Assembly: GCA_021789565.1 (NCBI GenBank)
Contig: JAJYJL010000500.1
Location: forward strand, 1-6,399
Direction: 5' to 3'
DNA length: 6,399 bases
From: Acidobacteriota bacterium
GTDB taxonomy: Bacteria; Acidobacteriota; Terriglobia; UBA7540
The translations under genes were made by a program, and so were the position numbers. Positions 1-6,167 of this stretch are shown here, piece after piece; the first letter of the stretch is position 1; each line of letters opens with the position of its first letter. Under the pieces are notes generated by a model. That model searched no databases and was not told the origin of the DNA. It worked only from the letters and a program-made list of their open reading frames with translations.

Positions 1-207
1 TCATTTGTGCTGGCCCACATCCGGGAAGATGGGTTGCTAGAGGGGGTCTCGTATGAAACCTTCCCGAGCACGCGGGTTGAGCATTACCGCCAGATGCCGC
101 GGGGCGCGGTGGTTCCCTGGGGGCAGGGCCCGCTGCTGGCGGCCCTTAAAGCCTATGCTCTCCTGAAGCGCAGCCCCCAGTTCAGTGGAAAACAAATCGG
201 TGGATGA
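1..207 (+). CDS. C-terminal fragment of an unidentified protein, possibly a carbohydrate-active enzyme
   Basis: The frame is open from the first base of the window to a TGA at 205-207, giving the last 68 residues of a longer protein whose start lies upstream. The GTG at 7 is an internal valine codon rather than a credible start. The visible part contains a Tyr-rich stretch followed by Val-Pro-Trp-Gly-Gln-Gly and then a Leu/Ala-rich helix, which resembles the closing Gly-rich turn and last helix of (alpha/alpha)6-barrel glycan enzymes such as the GH88/GH105 unsaturated glucuronyl hydrolases. That resemblance is an impression from a short piece and is not a family assignment. The stop overlaps the start of the following dehydrogenase by four bases (ATGA), so the two are probably co-transcribed and translationally coupled. 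A glycan-processing enzyme would suit the sugar-catabolic genes downstream. Confidence 0.6.
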   Translation, partial: SFVLAHIREDGLLEGVSYETFPSTRVEHYRQMPRGAVVPWGQGPLLAALKAYALLKRSPQFSGKQIGG

Positions 208-983
208 TGACCTACACTCCTCTTGAAGGTAAAGTTGCTTTAATCACCGGGGCCGGGGCAGGCATCGGCGCCGGGATTGCTGAACGCTTTTCTGAAGCCG
301 GCGCGGCCGTCGTCATCTTTGACATCAACGGCGAATCAGCCTGCGAAATGAGCCGGAAGCTTGACCAAATCAGGCAGGGGCGTTCGCTTGCCGTGCAGGG
401 TGATGTTTCAAACGAAGGCGACGTCAAAGCCGCCGTCGAGAAGGCTGCCGCAAAATTCGGCACGATCGATATCCTGATCAACAACGCCGGAATCGACGTA
501 TCCGGCCTGGTGCCCGAAATGAGCTCGACCGAATGGGACCGCGTATTGAATGTCAATTTAAAGGGAGCATTCCTGTTTTCAAAATACGTGATCCCGCACA
601 TGCGCGGGCGCAGCGGTGCCATTGTGAACATCTCATCCGTGCACGCTCTTGTATCGAATGAGGGCTACGCGGCATATGATGCATCGAAAGCCGGCATGCT
701 GGCCATGACGCGCACTCTCGCGCTGGACCACGGCCGCGACGGCATCCGGGTGAACGCCATCTGCCCGGGTTACATCAACACTCCCATGACAGAGGAGTGG
801 TTCAAGGAACAGCCGGATCCGGAAGCAACGCTGAAGCAGGTGCTGAGTTTCCATCCGCTGGGTCGAATCGGCACCACGCACGACGTGGCTGAGGCGGCTC
901 TTTTTCTGGTTTCAGACGCAGCATCGTTCGTGTCCGGAACGTATCTGGTGGTCGATGGCGCAATGACAATCGCAGGACGTTAG
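204..983 (+). CDS. Short-chain dehydrogenase/reductase (classical SDR), NAD-type, probable sugar or polyol dehydrogenase
   Basis: This is a complete 259-residue classical SDR, the normal length for the family. The Rossmann dinucleotide motif TGAGAGIG is at residues 15-22. Asp40 at the end of strand beta2 favours NAD(H) over NADP(H). Other marks are DV at 67-68, NNAG at 93-96, Asn118, catalytic Ser145, the YDASK box (Tyr158, Lys162) and the PGYINT segment at 188-193. The full Asn-Ser-Tyr-Lys tetrad is present, so the enzyme should be active in the cytoplasm. The start is ATG at 204, overlapping the upstream stop, or the adjacent ATG at 207. A GGTGG at 199-203 is a weak ribosome-binding site, consistent with coupling to the preceding gene. 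By context I infer oxidation of a free aldose to its lactone, or of a sugar-acid intermediate. Sequence alone does not give substrate, and SDRs of other pathways look the same. Confidence 0.95.
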   Translation: MMTYTPLEGKVALITGAGAGIGAGIAERFSEAGAAVVIFDINGESACEMSRKLDQIRQGRSLAVQGDVSNEGDVKAAVEKAAAKFGTIDILINNAGIDVSGLVPEMSSTEWDRVLNVNLKGAFLFSKYVIPHMRGRSGAIVNISSVHALVSNEGYAAYDASKAGMLAMTRTLALDHGRDGIRVNAICPGYINTPMTEEWFKEQPDPEATLKQVLSFHPLGRIGTTHDVAEAALFLVSDAASFVSGTYLVVDGAMTIAGR

Positions 984-1126
984 ACCGGCGGGGCACTGGG
1001 AGGATCGCGCTCCCCGTTCGTGTTCATTGATTTTAGGCATACGGGTAGGGGAAGTTCCACCGGTGGCTGCGCAAAAGAGGGGAGTTTTCCTGCCTGCATA
1101 AACCGGCACGCCAGCTCCAGCGGTTT

Positions 1127-1178
1127 CAACAACTTCTTGTGCCGTTTGCGATTCTGGTCACGCAAAGAAGGATTGTTG
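1127..1178 (+). promoter_or_regulatory. 5'-leader hairpin enclosing the ribosome-binding site of the first enolase-superfamily gene
   Basis: The left arm CAACAACTTCTT (1127-1138) is complementary to AAGAAG (1165-1170) plus TTGTTG (1173-1178), giving 12 base pairs interrupted only by a GA bulge at 1171-1172. An inner stem TGCG/CGCA (1147-1150 with 1161-1164) caps it with a 10-base loop. The Shine-Dalgarno AAGAAGGA (1165-1172), eight bases before ATG 1181, lies in the 3' arm, so folding would hide most of it. The hairpin sits at the end of a 197-base gap (984-1180) in which I see no convincing sigma-70 promoter. Regulation of translation by this fold is inference. No known riboswitch was recognised. 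Confidence 0.45.
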
Positions 1179-1180
1179 CG

Positions 1181-2356
1181 ATGAAAATCAAAAAAATCGA
1201 ATGCCTTCAGCTTCGATCACCGCACGCCACGCCCGATGATTGTGATGGCGCTGTCGATACAGCCGTCATCCGCATCACCGCCGACAACGGGGTTTGCGGA
1301 CTGGGTGAAACCGACTCGCCGCCCAACGTAATGGCCGCTCTGCTGGAGACGCCCACCGCCCACATCTGGAGCCGCAGCATCAGCGATATCCTGCTGGGCC
1401 AGAACCCGTTGGAGGTTGAGGCTCTTTGGGAACAGCTTTACGAGGGAACCATCTATCATGCTCGGCGCGGGTTGGGCATCATGCTGATTTCGGCGATCGA
1501 CATCGCCCTTCACGATTTGCGCGGTAAGCTGCTTGGCGTCCCTGTCTATCAGCTCCTTGGCGGAGCCGTCAGGCAGGAAGTCACTCCCTACGCTACGCTC
1601 TTCCCCAGCATGCCTCAGGGCCGTTCCTGGGCAGACATGCAGGCCAACTGCTTCGACCTGATTGACAGGGCCATCGGATTGGGTTTCCGGGCTATGAAAA
1701 TGGAGATGCTCTTCTATGATCTGGTTAGTGACCGTGAACTGATAAAGTTCATCCACGAGTGCCGCAGGCGCATTGGTGATGACCGGGACTTTATGATTGA
1801 CGTCGGGTACCGCTGGAAGAATTTTAATGACGCCCTCTGGGTCCTGCGAAGTGTAGAAGAGGCAAAGGTGTTTTTTGTGGAAACTCCCGTGCACACGGAT
1901 GATCTTGACGGTTTGGCCCGCCTCGCCGAGGCCACCACGACTCCGGTTGCAGTGGGTGAGTTCCTTCAAACCCGCCACGAGTTTCGCGAACTGATGGATC
2001 GAGGGCACTGTGACGTCATTCAGCCGGACCTTGGAAGAGTGGGTGGCCTGACGGAAGCTCTGCACTGTGCCCGGATGGCGCAAGAGCGCGGTCTCATTTG
2101 CATTCCCCACGCTTGGAAGACGGGCCTGACGGCAGCCGCTACACGTCATTTTGCCGCCGCTGTTTTGAATTGCCCTTACACCGAACTGTTTCATCAGGAC
2201 CTTTTCCCTTCGTACCTGCGTTCTCATCTGGCGAAGCCCGAAATTGAACTTCGTGACGGCCGATGGAGCCTTCCGACGGAACCGGGAATCGGAATCGCTC
2301 TGGATGAAGCAACAGTTGAAAAGTGCCTTTACGAGCCCATCACTGTCGTGGAATGA
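1181..2356 (+). CDS. Enolase-superfamily acid-sugar dehydratase (mandelate racemase-like)
   Basis: This 391-residue protein has the N-terminal capping domain (about 1-125, ending in AIDIALHDLRGK-like sequence at 105-116) and the C-terminal (beta/alpha)7-beta barrel of the enolase superfamily. Predicted magnesium ligands are Asp207 (IDVGYRW), Glu234 (FVETP) and Glu260 (AVGEF). The His310-Asp283 dyad of the mandelate racemase subgroup is intact (IPHAWKTG and QPDLGRVGG), and Glu335 follows where that subgroup has an acidic residue. The usual Lys-x-Lys base motif reads Lys173-Met-Glu175, so the second lysine is replaced. The family abstracts the proton alpha to a carboxylate; with the dyad present, dehydration of an aldonate or uronate-derived acid to a 2-keto-3-deoxy acid is the likeliest reaction. 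ATG 1181 is preferred over GTG 1139 because AAGAAGGA lies eight bases upstream and the family normally begins just before the first beta strand. Exact substrate is unknown. Confidence 0.92.
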   Translation: MKIKKIECLQLRSPHATPDDCDGAVDTAVIRITADNGVCGLGETDSPPNVMAALLETPTAHIWSRSISDILLGQNPLEVEALWEQLYEGTIYHARRGLGIMLISAIDIALHDLRGKLLGVPVYQLLGGAVRQEVTPYATLFPSMPQGRSWADMQANCFDLIDRAIGLGFRAMKMEMLFYDLVSDRELIKFIHECRRRIGDDRDFMIDVGYRWKNFNDALWVLRSVEEAKVFFVETPVHTDDLDGLARLAEATTTPVAVGEFLQTRHEFRELMDRGHCDVIQPDLGRVGGLTEALHCARMAQERGLICIPHAWKTGLTAAATRHFAAAVLNCPYTELFHQDLFPSYLRSHLAKPEIELRDGRWSLPTEPGIGIALDEATVEKCLYEPITVVE

Positions 2357-2370
2357 AGGAGGGCGGATCG

Positions 2371-2433
2371 TTGGCTGTGCGACTATCGGCCATCAGCACA
2401 ATCCCAAACAATGTCGTTTGGTGCGCCGGATGA
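2371..2433 (+). CDS. Possible 20-codon coupling or leader ORF before the transporter
   Basis: A very strong Shine-Dalgarno, AAGGAGGG at 2356-2363, begins on the last base of the dehydratase stop codon but has no in-frame transporter start at a suitable distance. Seven bases after it is TTG 2371, opening a 20-codon frame that ends in TGA 2431-2433, overlapping the transporter ATG (2430) as ATGA. The same frame also extends back to ATG 2353, itself overlapping the dehydratase stop as ATGA. The arrangement could pass ribosomes from one gene to the next, because ATG 2430 has no good site of its own. The predicted peptide has no recognisable features. Its translation is unproven, and the short frame could be chance. 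Confidence 0.3.
   Translation: MAVRLSAISTIPNNVVWCAG
2404..2421 (+). promoter_or_regulatory. Hairpin immediately upstream of the transporter start
   Basis: CCAAAC (2404-2409) and GTTTGG (2416-2421) form a perfect six-pair stem with a six-base loop, ending eight bases before ATG 2430. It occupies the place where a ribosome-binding site would be expected, and none is visible there. There is no T-run after it, so it is not a good terminator. A role in translational coupling with the short upstream frame is inference, and a six-pair stem can arise by chance. Confidence 0.25.
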
Positions 2434-3401
2434 AAATCACCAAAAGGGCCGTCGTGGACGTCAGCCTGCTGGTGCTGGTCAACACGCTCTGGGCAGCACA
2501 GTACGCCGCATATAAAGTCGCCACGGAAAAAATGGGTCCGCTCACGGTGAGCGCCTGGACATTTCTGCTGGCCTCTATTGCCCTGTTCCCGTTCCTCGTG
2601 TGGGAACTGCGTAACAATCGGGGGAAAAATCCTGACGGCGTCCCGATGGACCAGGCCAGTTCCGGCAACCGTTCATCGATCTGGACCCGGCGCAACTTCA
2701 TGGGCTTCTTTATCGCCAGCTTTTTTGGACTCCTGCCGGGCTCCGCGCTTCTGGCATGGGGCGTTGATCACTCGACAGCGTCGAACGCGGCCATCATCTA
2801 CCTGACCCTGCCCGTTATCACCGCTGTTCTTGCTTCAATGGTTCTGGGCGAACGGATGACACGGCTTCGCTGGGCCAGCCTGGGCATCGCGCTGGTGGGC
2901 GTCCTGATCCTTTCCACACCGGACCTCCGGCAGGCGAATTTTTCTGAAGTCCGCTTCCTGATGGGCAATGCATTGGTGCTGTTGGCATGCGTGGGAAGCT
3001 CGCTTTACAACGTGTATTGCAAGGAACTGTTGAGGCGGTTCACGCCCATGGAAGTCCTCATTTACGGGTACATGTTCGCCTTCGTTTTCAGCTTGTTGTT
3101 GATTCACTGGGCGGAGCCGTTCTCATGGTCATCGCTTGATGATTACGGAGTGAAAACGTGGATCGCCCTGGCGGTGCTGAGCGTTTTCAGCTGGGGACTG
3201 GCGATGGTGTTATGGATGTTTCTGTTGAAACGCCTGGACGTAAGCCAGGCGTCGGTTTCCATATACCTTTTGCCGTTTCTGGGTGTGGTGATATCCGCCA
3301 TAACCTTGCGGGAGAGCATTGGCTTCAGCACTGTGGTCGGCGGGGTGATAACACTGGCCGGAACCATCCTGATCACAACGCTTGAGCCGATGGGGACCTA
3401 G
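2430..3401 (+). CDS. DMT-superfamily transporter with two EamA domains
   Basis: From ATG 2430 this is a 323-residue inner-membrane protein made of two EamA repeats, with about ten hydrophobic helices; family members are usually 280-330 residues. The first repeat spans about residues 10-163 and includes the typical stretch NAAIIYLTLPVITA and then LGER at 139-142. The second spans about 178-318 and ends in a Gly-rich helix. A hydrophilic loop at about 61-90 between helices 2 and 3 is longer than usual. The frame is open upstream to 2244 inside the dehydratase gene, but that part is a shadow; hydrophobic sequence starts just after ATG 2430, with TTG 2418 and GTG 2421 as alternatives. EamA carriers move small metabolites such as amino acids, sugars and nucleotide precursors. 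Here import or export of a sugar, sugar acid or intermediate of the surrounding pathway is inferred from position only. Confidence 0.9.
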   Translation: MKITKRAVVDVSLLVLVNTLWAAQYAAYKVATEKMGPLTVSAWTFLLASIALFPFLVWELRNNRGKNPDGVPMDQASSGNRSSIWTRRNFMGFFIASFFGLLPGSALLAWGVDHSTASNAAIIYLTLPVITAVLASMVLGERMTRLRWASLGIALVGVLILSTPDLRQANFSEVRFLMGNALVLLACVGSSLYNVYCKELLRRFTPMEVLIYGYMFAFVFSLLLIHWAEPFSWSSLDDYGVKTWIALAVLSVFSWGLAMVLWMFLLKRLDVSQASVSIYLLPFLGVVISAITLRESIGFSTVVGGVITLAGTILITTLEPMGT

Positions 3402-3456
3402 CCGGAATTTGCGGCGCAGGAGCCCTGATTCAACTTGACTGGCCGTTTTCAGGAAC

Positions 3457-4452
3457 ATGAGGCATATGCCGTTAATTGACGACCGCTGGGCCTTCCTTTC
3501 GCACAAAGCTGTGGTCCTTGAAAATCGCGCTCTCCGTGTTGTTGTCCTGCCTGAACTCGGCGGCCGAATCTGGAGCGTGATTTACAAGCCGCTCGATCGG
3601 GAAGTCGTCTGGCAGAATCCGCGCATCGCTCCACAAAAGGCACCATTTGGCTCTGCGTTTGACAACATCTGGTGCGGCGGCTGGGAGGAAATGTTTCCGT
3701 CGGCAGCACCCGCAACAATCAACGACGAGGTTTTCCCTGACCACGGAGAGATATGGAGCCTTGCATGGACTCCGAAGATTGAACGGGATGGGGACTCTGT
3801 TGCTCTCCACCTGAGTTGCCGGCCCCCCATCAGCGGCATGGGCGTTGAAAAAATCCTCACCCTCCGCGAAGACAAACCTTCTTTCGAATTGAATTACAGG
3901 ATCGAAAACCTTGGGCAGGAGGGATTTCCTTTTCTCTTCGCACTCCATCCGGCCATGGCTGTTTCTGAAGGCGACAAGATTGATTTCCCGGAGATGGTGT
4001 TTGAGATCGACCCATCATATCCAGGCACACTGGCTGGTTTTGAATCCCCATTCAAGTGGCCGGTGGCACGAGGGAAAATCGGTGAAACAGACCTCAGCGC
4101 CGTGAAGCCGCCTTCGTCCAAAGCAGTTTACTTCCTGTATGGCCACGGCCACAAGGAAGGATGGTTTGCGGTCACCGATCCCGTTCGCAGGTTTTCCGCG
4201 GGCTTCATTTTTTCGCCGGAGGTCTTTCGGTCATGCTGGGTATTTGCCTCCTATGGCGGCTGGCGAGGCTACCACATGGCTCTGATGGAGCCTTGCACAT
4301 CCTATCCGCAGCAACTTGAGGACGCTGTCAGCCAGGGCCGTGCCGCTACTCTCGCGCCGGGCGAAGTGCGGCAAACAACAGTAACGTTTCTCTGCCAGGA
4401 AGGTTTAAGTTCCGTCAGCGGGATCTCTGAAAAAGGTCAATTCAGGGAGTAG
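3457..4452 (+). CDS. Galactose-mutarotase-fold protein (aldose 1-epimerase-like)
   Basis: This 331-residue protein resembles the galactose mutarotase-like superfamily, close to the aldose 1-epimerase-like proteins annotated as DUF5107 or DUF4432. It opens with a beta-strand pair ending PELGGR (32-37), a hallmark of the fold. It then has GGWEEMFPS (74-82) and PDHGEIWS (94-101), where His96 matches the first substrate-binding histidine of the family, and FALHP (161-165), where His164 matches the second. Glu278 in MEPCTSYP is a candidate for the catalytic base near the C-terminus. No signal peptide is visible, so it is probably cytoplasmic. The likely role is interconversion of sugar anomers before the anomer-specific dehydrogenase, or binding of a sugar. 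Two in-frame starts exist, ATG 3457 and ATG 3466; AGGA at 3451-3454 is too close to the first and suits the second slightly better, so nine bases are uncertain. The gap to the transporter is 55 bases. Confidence 0.8.
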   Translation: MRHMPLIDDRWAFLSHKAVVLENRALRVVVLPELGGRIWSVIYKPLDREVVWQNPRIAPQKAPFGSAFDNIWCGGWEEMFPSAAPATINDEVFPDHGEIWSLAWTPKIERDGDSVALHLSCRPPISGMGVEKILTLREDKPSFELNYRIENLGQEGFPFLFALHPAMAVSEGDKIDFPEMVFEIDPSYPGTLAGFESPFKWPVARGKIGETDLSAVKPPSSKAVYFLYGHGHKEGWFAVTDPVRRFSAGFIFSPEVFRSCWVFASYGGWRGYHMALMEPCTSYPQQLEDAVSQGRAATLAPGEVRQTTVTFLCQEGLSSVSGISEKGQFRE

Positions 4453-4510
4453 TTTTCTGGTACCTAATCGGGCGGCCCGGGCGGCTGGGAATCCTCCGGC
4501 AAATGAATAA

Positions 4511-4534
4511 ACTCAATAGTTCGAGGTGTTGAGT
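4511..4534 (+). promoter_or_regulatory. Hairpin spanning the ribosome-binding site and GTG start of the second enolase-superfamily gene
   Basis: ACTCAA (4511-4516) is the exact complement of TTGAGT (4529-4534), extendable by one T-G wobble pair (4517 with 4528). The loop exposes GAGG (4523-4526), the probable Shine-Dalgarno, while the 3' arm covers the first two bases of the GTG start at 4533. It lies in the 80-base gap after the mutarotase-like gene. The stem is short and could be coincidental; it is recorded because the other enolase-superfamily gene also has a hairpin over its translation start. Confidence 0.25.
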
Positions 4535-5777
4535 GGTTGAACCGAATGCCAATCTGAATCAAAAACAATCCGTCATCGTCACTGACGTCAGCTTGCATCC
4601 CATTCGGACGCCGCGGGTGTCGGGCGATGATTCGCAGCATGTTCTGATCCGCCTGGATACGGATTCCGGCCTCGAGGGCGTGGGAGAATACGCCGACATT
4701 ACCGATCTGCCTCTCACCATGCCCGACCTTGATGACCTTCAAAAGAGCCTTTCGAATCTTCTGTGCGGGCAGAATGCAATGGAACTGGCCCGGCTGGACC
4801 ATCTCTTAAGTCTGCTGTTCACGGGACGCGGGGACACGGGGATATACACCGGAAGCCTGCGGGCCGGCATTGAGATGGCGCTGCACGATCTCGCTGGCAA
4901 GGCGCTGGGCGTGCCAGTGTACGTTCTCTTTGGCGGGCCGGTACGGTCTCGCATCAAAGTCTGCTTCCCCATGTTTCGGAATCTCAGCGACAGGCACATC
5001 GAGCAGAACCTCGCGATTGTCGAACGTATGCTTGGGGAAGGCTTTGAGGTTTTCCGGCTCTACATCGGGGCCGTGCCTGACTTTGATGTGAAATTTCTCC
5101 AGACACTCCGTGATCAGGTTGGCGACCGGATTACGATGCAGTCCTTTGACCTGAGCAATCACGTTCACCCCAGCGATGCCGTCCGGCTGATCAATCGCTG
5201 CCGGAAATACTATGAACCGCAGTACGTGGAAAGCGTGGCCCCGGTCCAGGACCTTGCTGGCATGGCCGATGTGCGCAGAAGGCTGGACATTCCGGTGAGC
5301 GAGCACGTGGGAGACTCACGGCACACCATCCGGATGTGGCAGGCAGGCGCGGTAGACATCATCAACGTGGCTAACAGCGCACACGGAGGCATGCGGGAAT
5401 CGCTGAAGGTCTTTGCAGTCGCGGAAGCGTTGGGCCTGCGCACGATCCTCAGTACCACGCAGGAAACTTCACTCGGTACGGCGGCTGAAGCCCACGTGGG
5501 CGCGTCCGTCCTGAATGTTCACTACCCTACCGTGGCCATCGGCCCGAAACTTTACACCGAAGATCCGGCGCGGAACAGTATCCGCTATGAGCAGGGCTAC
5601 ATGATCGTCCCTGATGGGCCCGGCTTGGGCATCGAAATCGATTGGGAAAAGGTTGAAGCCCTGCGCTACCAGATCGGCTGGCGGGAGTACGGAATCGACC
5701 ATTCCGTTCCGGACATCCACGACTTGCCGTGGAAAGTGAACATCAGCACAGGCCTCAAAGGAATGAGGAAGAAATAA
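4533..5777 (+). CDS. Divergent enolase-superfamily protein with non-canonical active site
   Basis: This 414-residue protein has both enolase-superfamily domains: a capping domain (about 14-125, with GIEMALHDLAGK at 112-123 and VYVLFGG at 129-135) and the barrel after it. Plausible metal ligands remain at Asp206 (SFDLSN), Glu233 (YVES) and Glu257 (VSEH). The acid-base residues differ. The Lys-x-Lys position reads Arg175-Leu-Tyr177; the Asp of the His/Asp dyad aligns with Ala280 (INVANSAHGG); and the His aligns with Ser/Thr at 307-309, followed by QETSLGTAAEAH, which looks more like the muconate-lactonizing-enzyme subgroup. It may be a dehydratase or epimerase with different chemistry, or act on an unusual substrate. 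The start is GTG 4533: an in-frame stop lies directly before it and GAGG at 4523-4526 is six bases upstream. The C-terminal 30 or so residues after the barrel are an extension. The TAA stop precedes the cupin start by one base. Confidence 0.9.
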   Translation: MVEPNANLNQKQSVIVTDVSLHPIRTPRVSGDDSQHVLIRLDTDSGLEGVGEYADITDLPLTMPDLDDLQKSLSNLLCGQNAMELARLDHLLSLLFTGRGDTGIYTGSLRAGIEMALHDLAGKALGVPVYVLFGGPVRSRIKVCFPMFRNLSDRHIEQNLAIVERMLGEGFEVFRLYIGAVPDFDVKFLQTLRDQVGDRITMQSFDLSNHVHPSDAVRLINRCRKYYEPQYVESVAPVQDLAGMADVRRRLDIPVSEHVGDSRHTIRMWQAGAVDIINVANSAHGGMRESLKVFAVAEALGLRTILSTTQETSLGTAAEAHVGASVLNVHYPTVAIGPKLYTEDPARNSIRYEQGYMIVPDGPGLGIEIDWEKVEALRYQIGWREYGIDHSVPDIHDLPWKVNISTGLKGMRKK

Positions 5778-5778
5778 C

Positions 5779-6165
5779 ATGTGGGAACCAAAGAAGATCA
5801 ATCTGCTGGAACTGCTGGAACCGCACCCGCCGCGCACGAACTTCCACGTGATCACGGTAGACAAGGATTACACGGTGCGCGTGGCCAAGACGGTAGGACG
5901 TTTCCCCTGGCACTATCACCCGCACGGAGACGAAGGCTGGTTCATTTTTGAGGGCCGGCTGAGAATCGATACGGAAGCAGGATCCGTGGAACTCGGGCGG
6001 GGCGACTTTACGGTGATCCCTCAAGGGACGCGCCATTCGCCGGAGGTTCTCGTGCCCAACACGATCGTTCTGATTTTCAACAAGCGGCAGCTCGGCATGG
6101 TTCTGGACCAGCCGGACATTGACCTGGAAGGCTTTCGCGAGGAGGACCTCCAGCCTTCGGAATAA
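5779..6165 (+). CDS. Single-domain cupin, metal-binding
   Basis: This 128-residue protein is a single cupin barrel. Motif 1 is complete: Gly40, then His45, His47 and Glu52 in WHYHPHGDE, closing at Gly59. Motif 2 is Gly75-Asp, Pro81-x-Gly83 and His86 in PQGTRH. The three histidines and one glutamate should bind a divalent metal. The layout matches the common small cupin type of about 110-125 residues that begins with a short N-terminal helix and has a W-H-x-H-x(4)-E-type core; most of these have no assigned reaction. Start ATG 5779 has GAGGAAG at 5765-5771, inside the end of the previous gene, at a normal distance. It is squeezed between the divergent enolase homologue and the second SDR, so it probably acts on the same sugar-derived compound, for instance as an isomerase, epimerase or lyase of the KdgF kind. 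That role is a guess. Confidence 0.9.
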   Translation: MWEPKKINLLELLEPHPPRTNFHVITVDKDYTVRVAKTVGRFPWHYHPHGDEGWFIFEGRLRIDTEAGSVELGRGDFTVIPQGTRHSPEVLVPNTIVLIFNKRQLGMVLDQPDIDLEGFREEDLQPSE

Positions 6166-6167
6166 CA

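Noticed and set aside
989..1016. Possible terminator after the first SDR (GGGAG at 998-1002 with CTCCC at 1010-1014)
   Set aside because: The stem has only five pairs, competes with an alternative CGGGG/CCCCG pairing, and is not followed by a T-run.
1139..1180. GTG 1139 as start of the first enolase-superfamily gene
   Set aside because: The 14 extra residues precede the normal first strand, no ribosome-binding site lies before 1139, and AAGAAGGA is correctly placed for ATG 1181.
1217..2227. Long 336-codon open frame on the - strand opposite the first enolase-superfamily gene
   Set aside because: The + strand encodes a complete enzyme with all metal ligands and the dyad in order. The reverse frame has no recognisable domain and is explained by codon bias of the real gene.
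2244..2429. Transporter start at 2244, giving a 385-residue protein
   Set aside because: The extra 62 residues lie mostly inside the dehydratase gene in another frame, are hydrophilic and unlike EamA proteins; the first membrane helix begins just after ATG 2430.
3401..3415. GCCG/CGGC mini-hairpin after the transporter stop
   Set aside because: Four pairs with a seven-base loop and no T-run are expected by chance in this base composition.
3472..3948. 158-codon - strand frame opposite the mutarotase-like gene
   Set aside because: The + strand protein has the family's motifs along its length; the reverse frame shows none and has no ribosome-binding site that I can see.
4469..4499. G+C-rich palindromic stretch (GCCCGGGC at 4475-4482) after the mutarotase-like gene
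   Set aside because: It folds several short ways, has no T-run and no clear single stem, so I cannot call it a terminator or protein-binding site.
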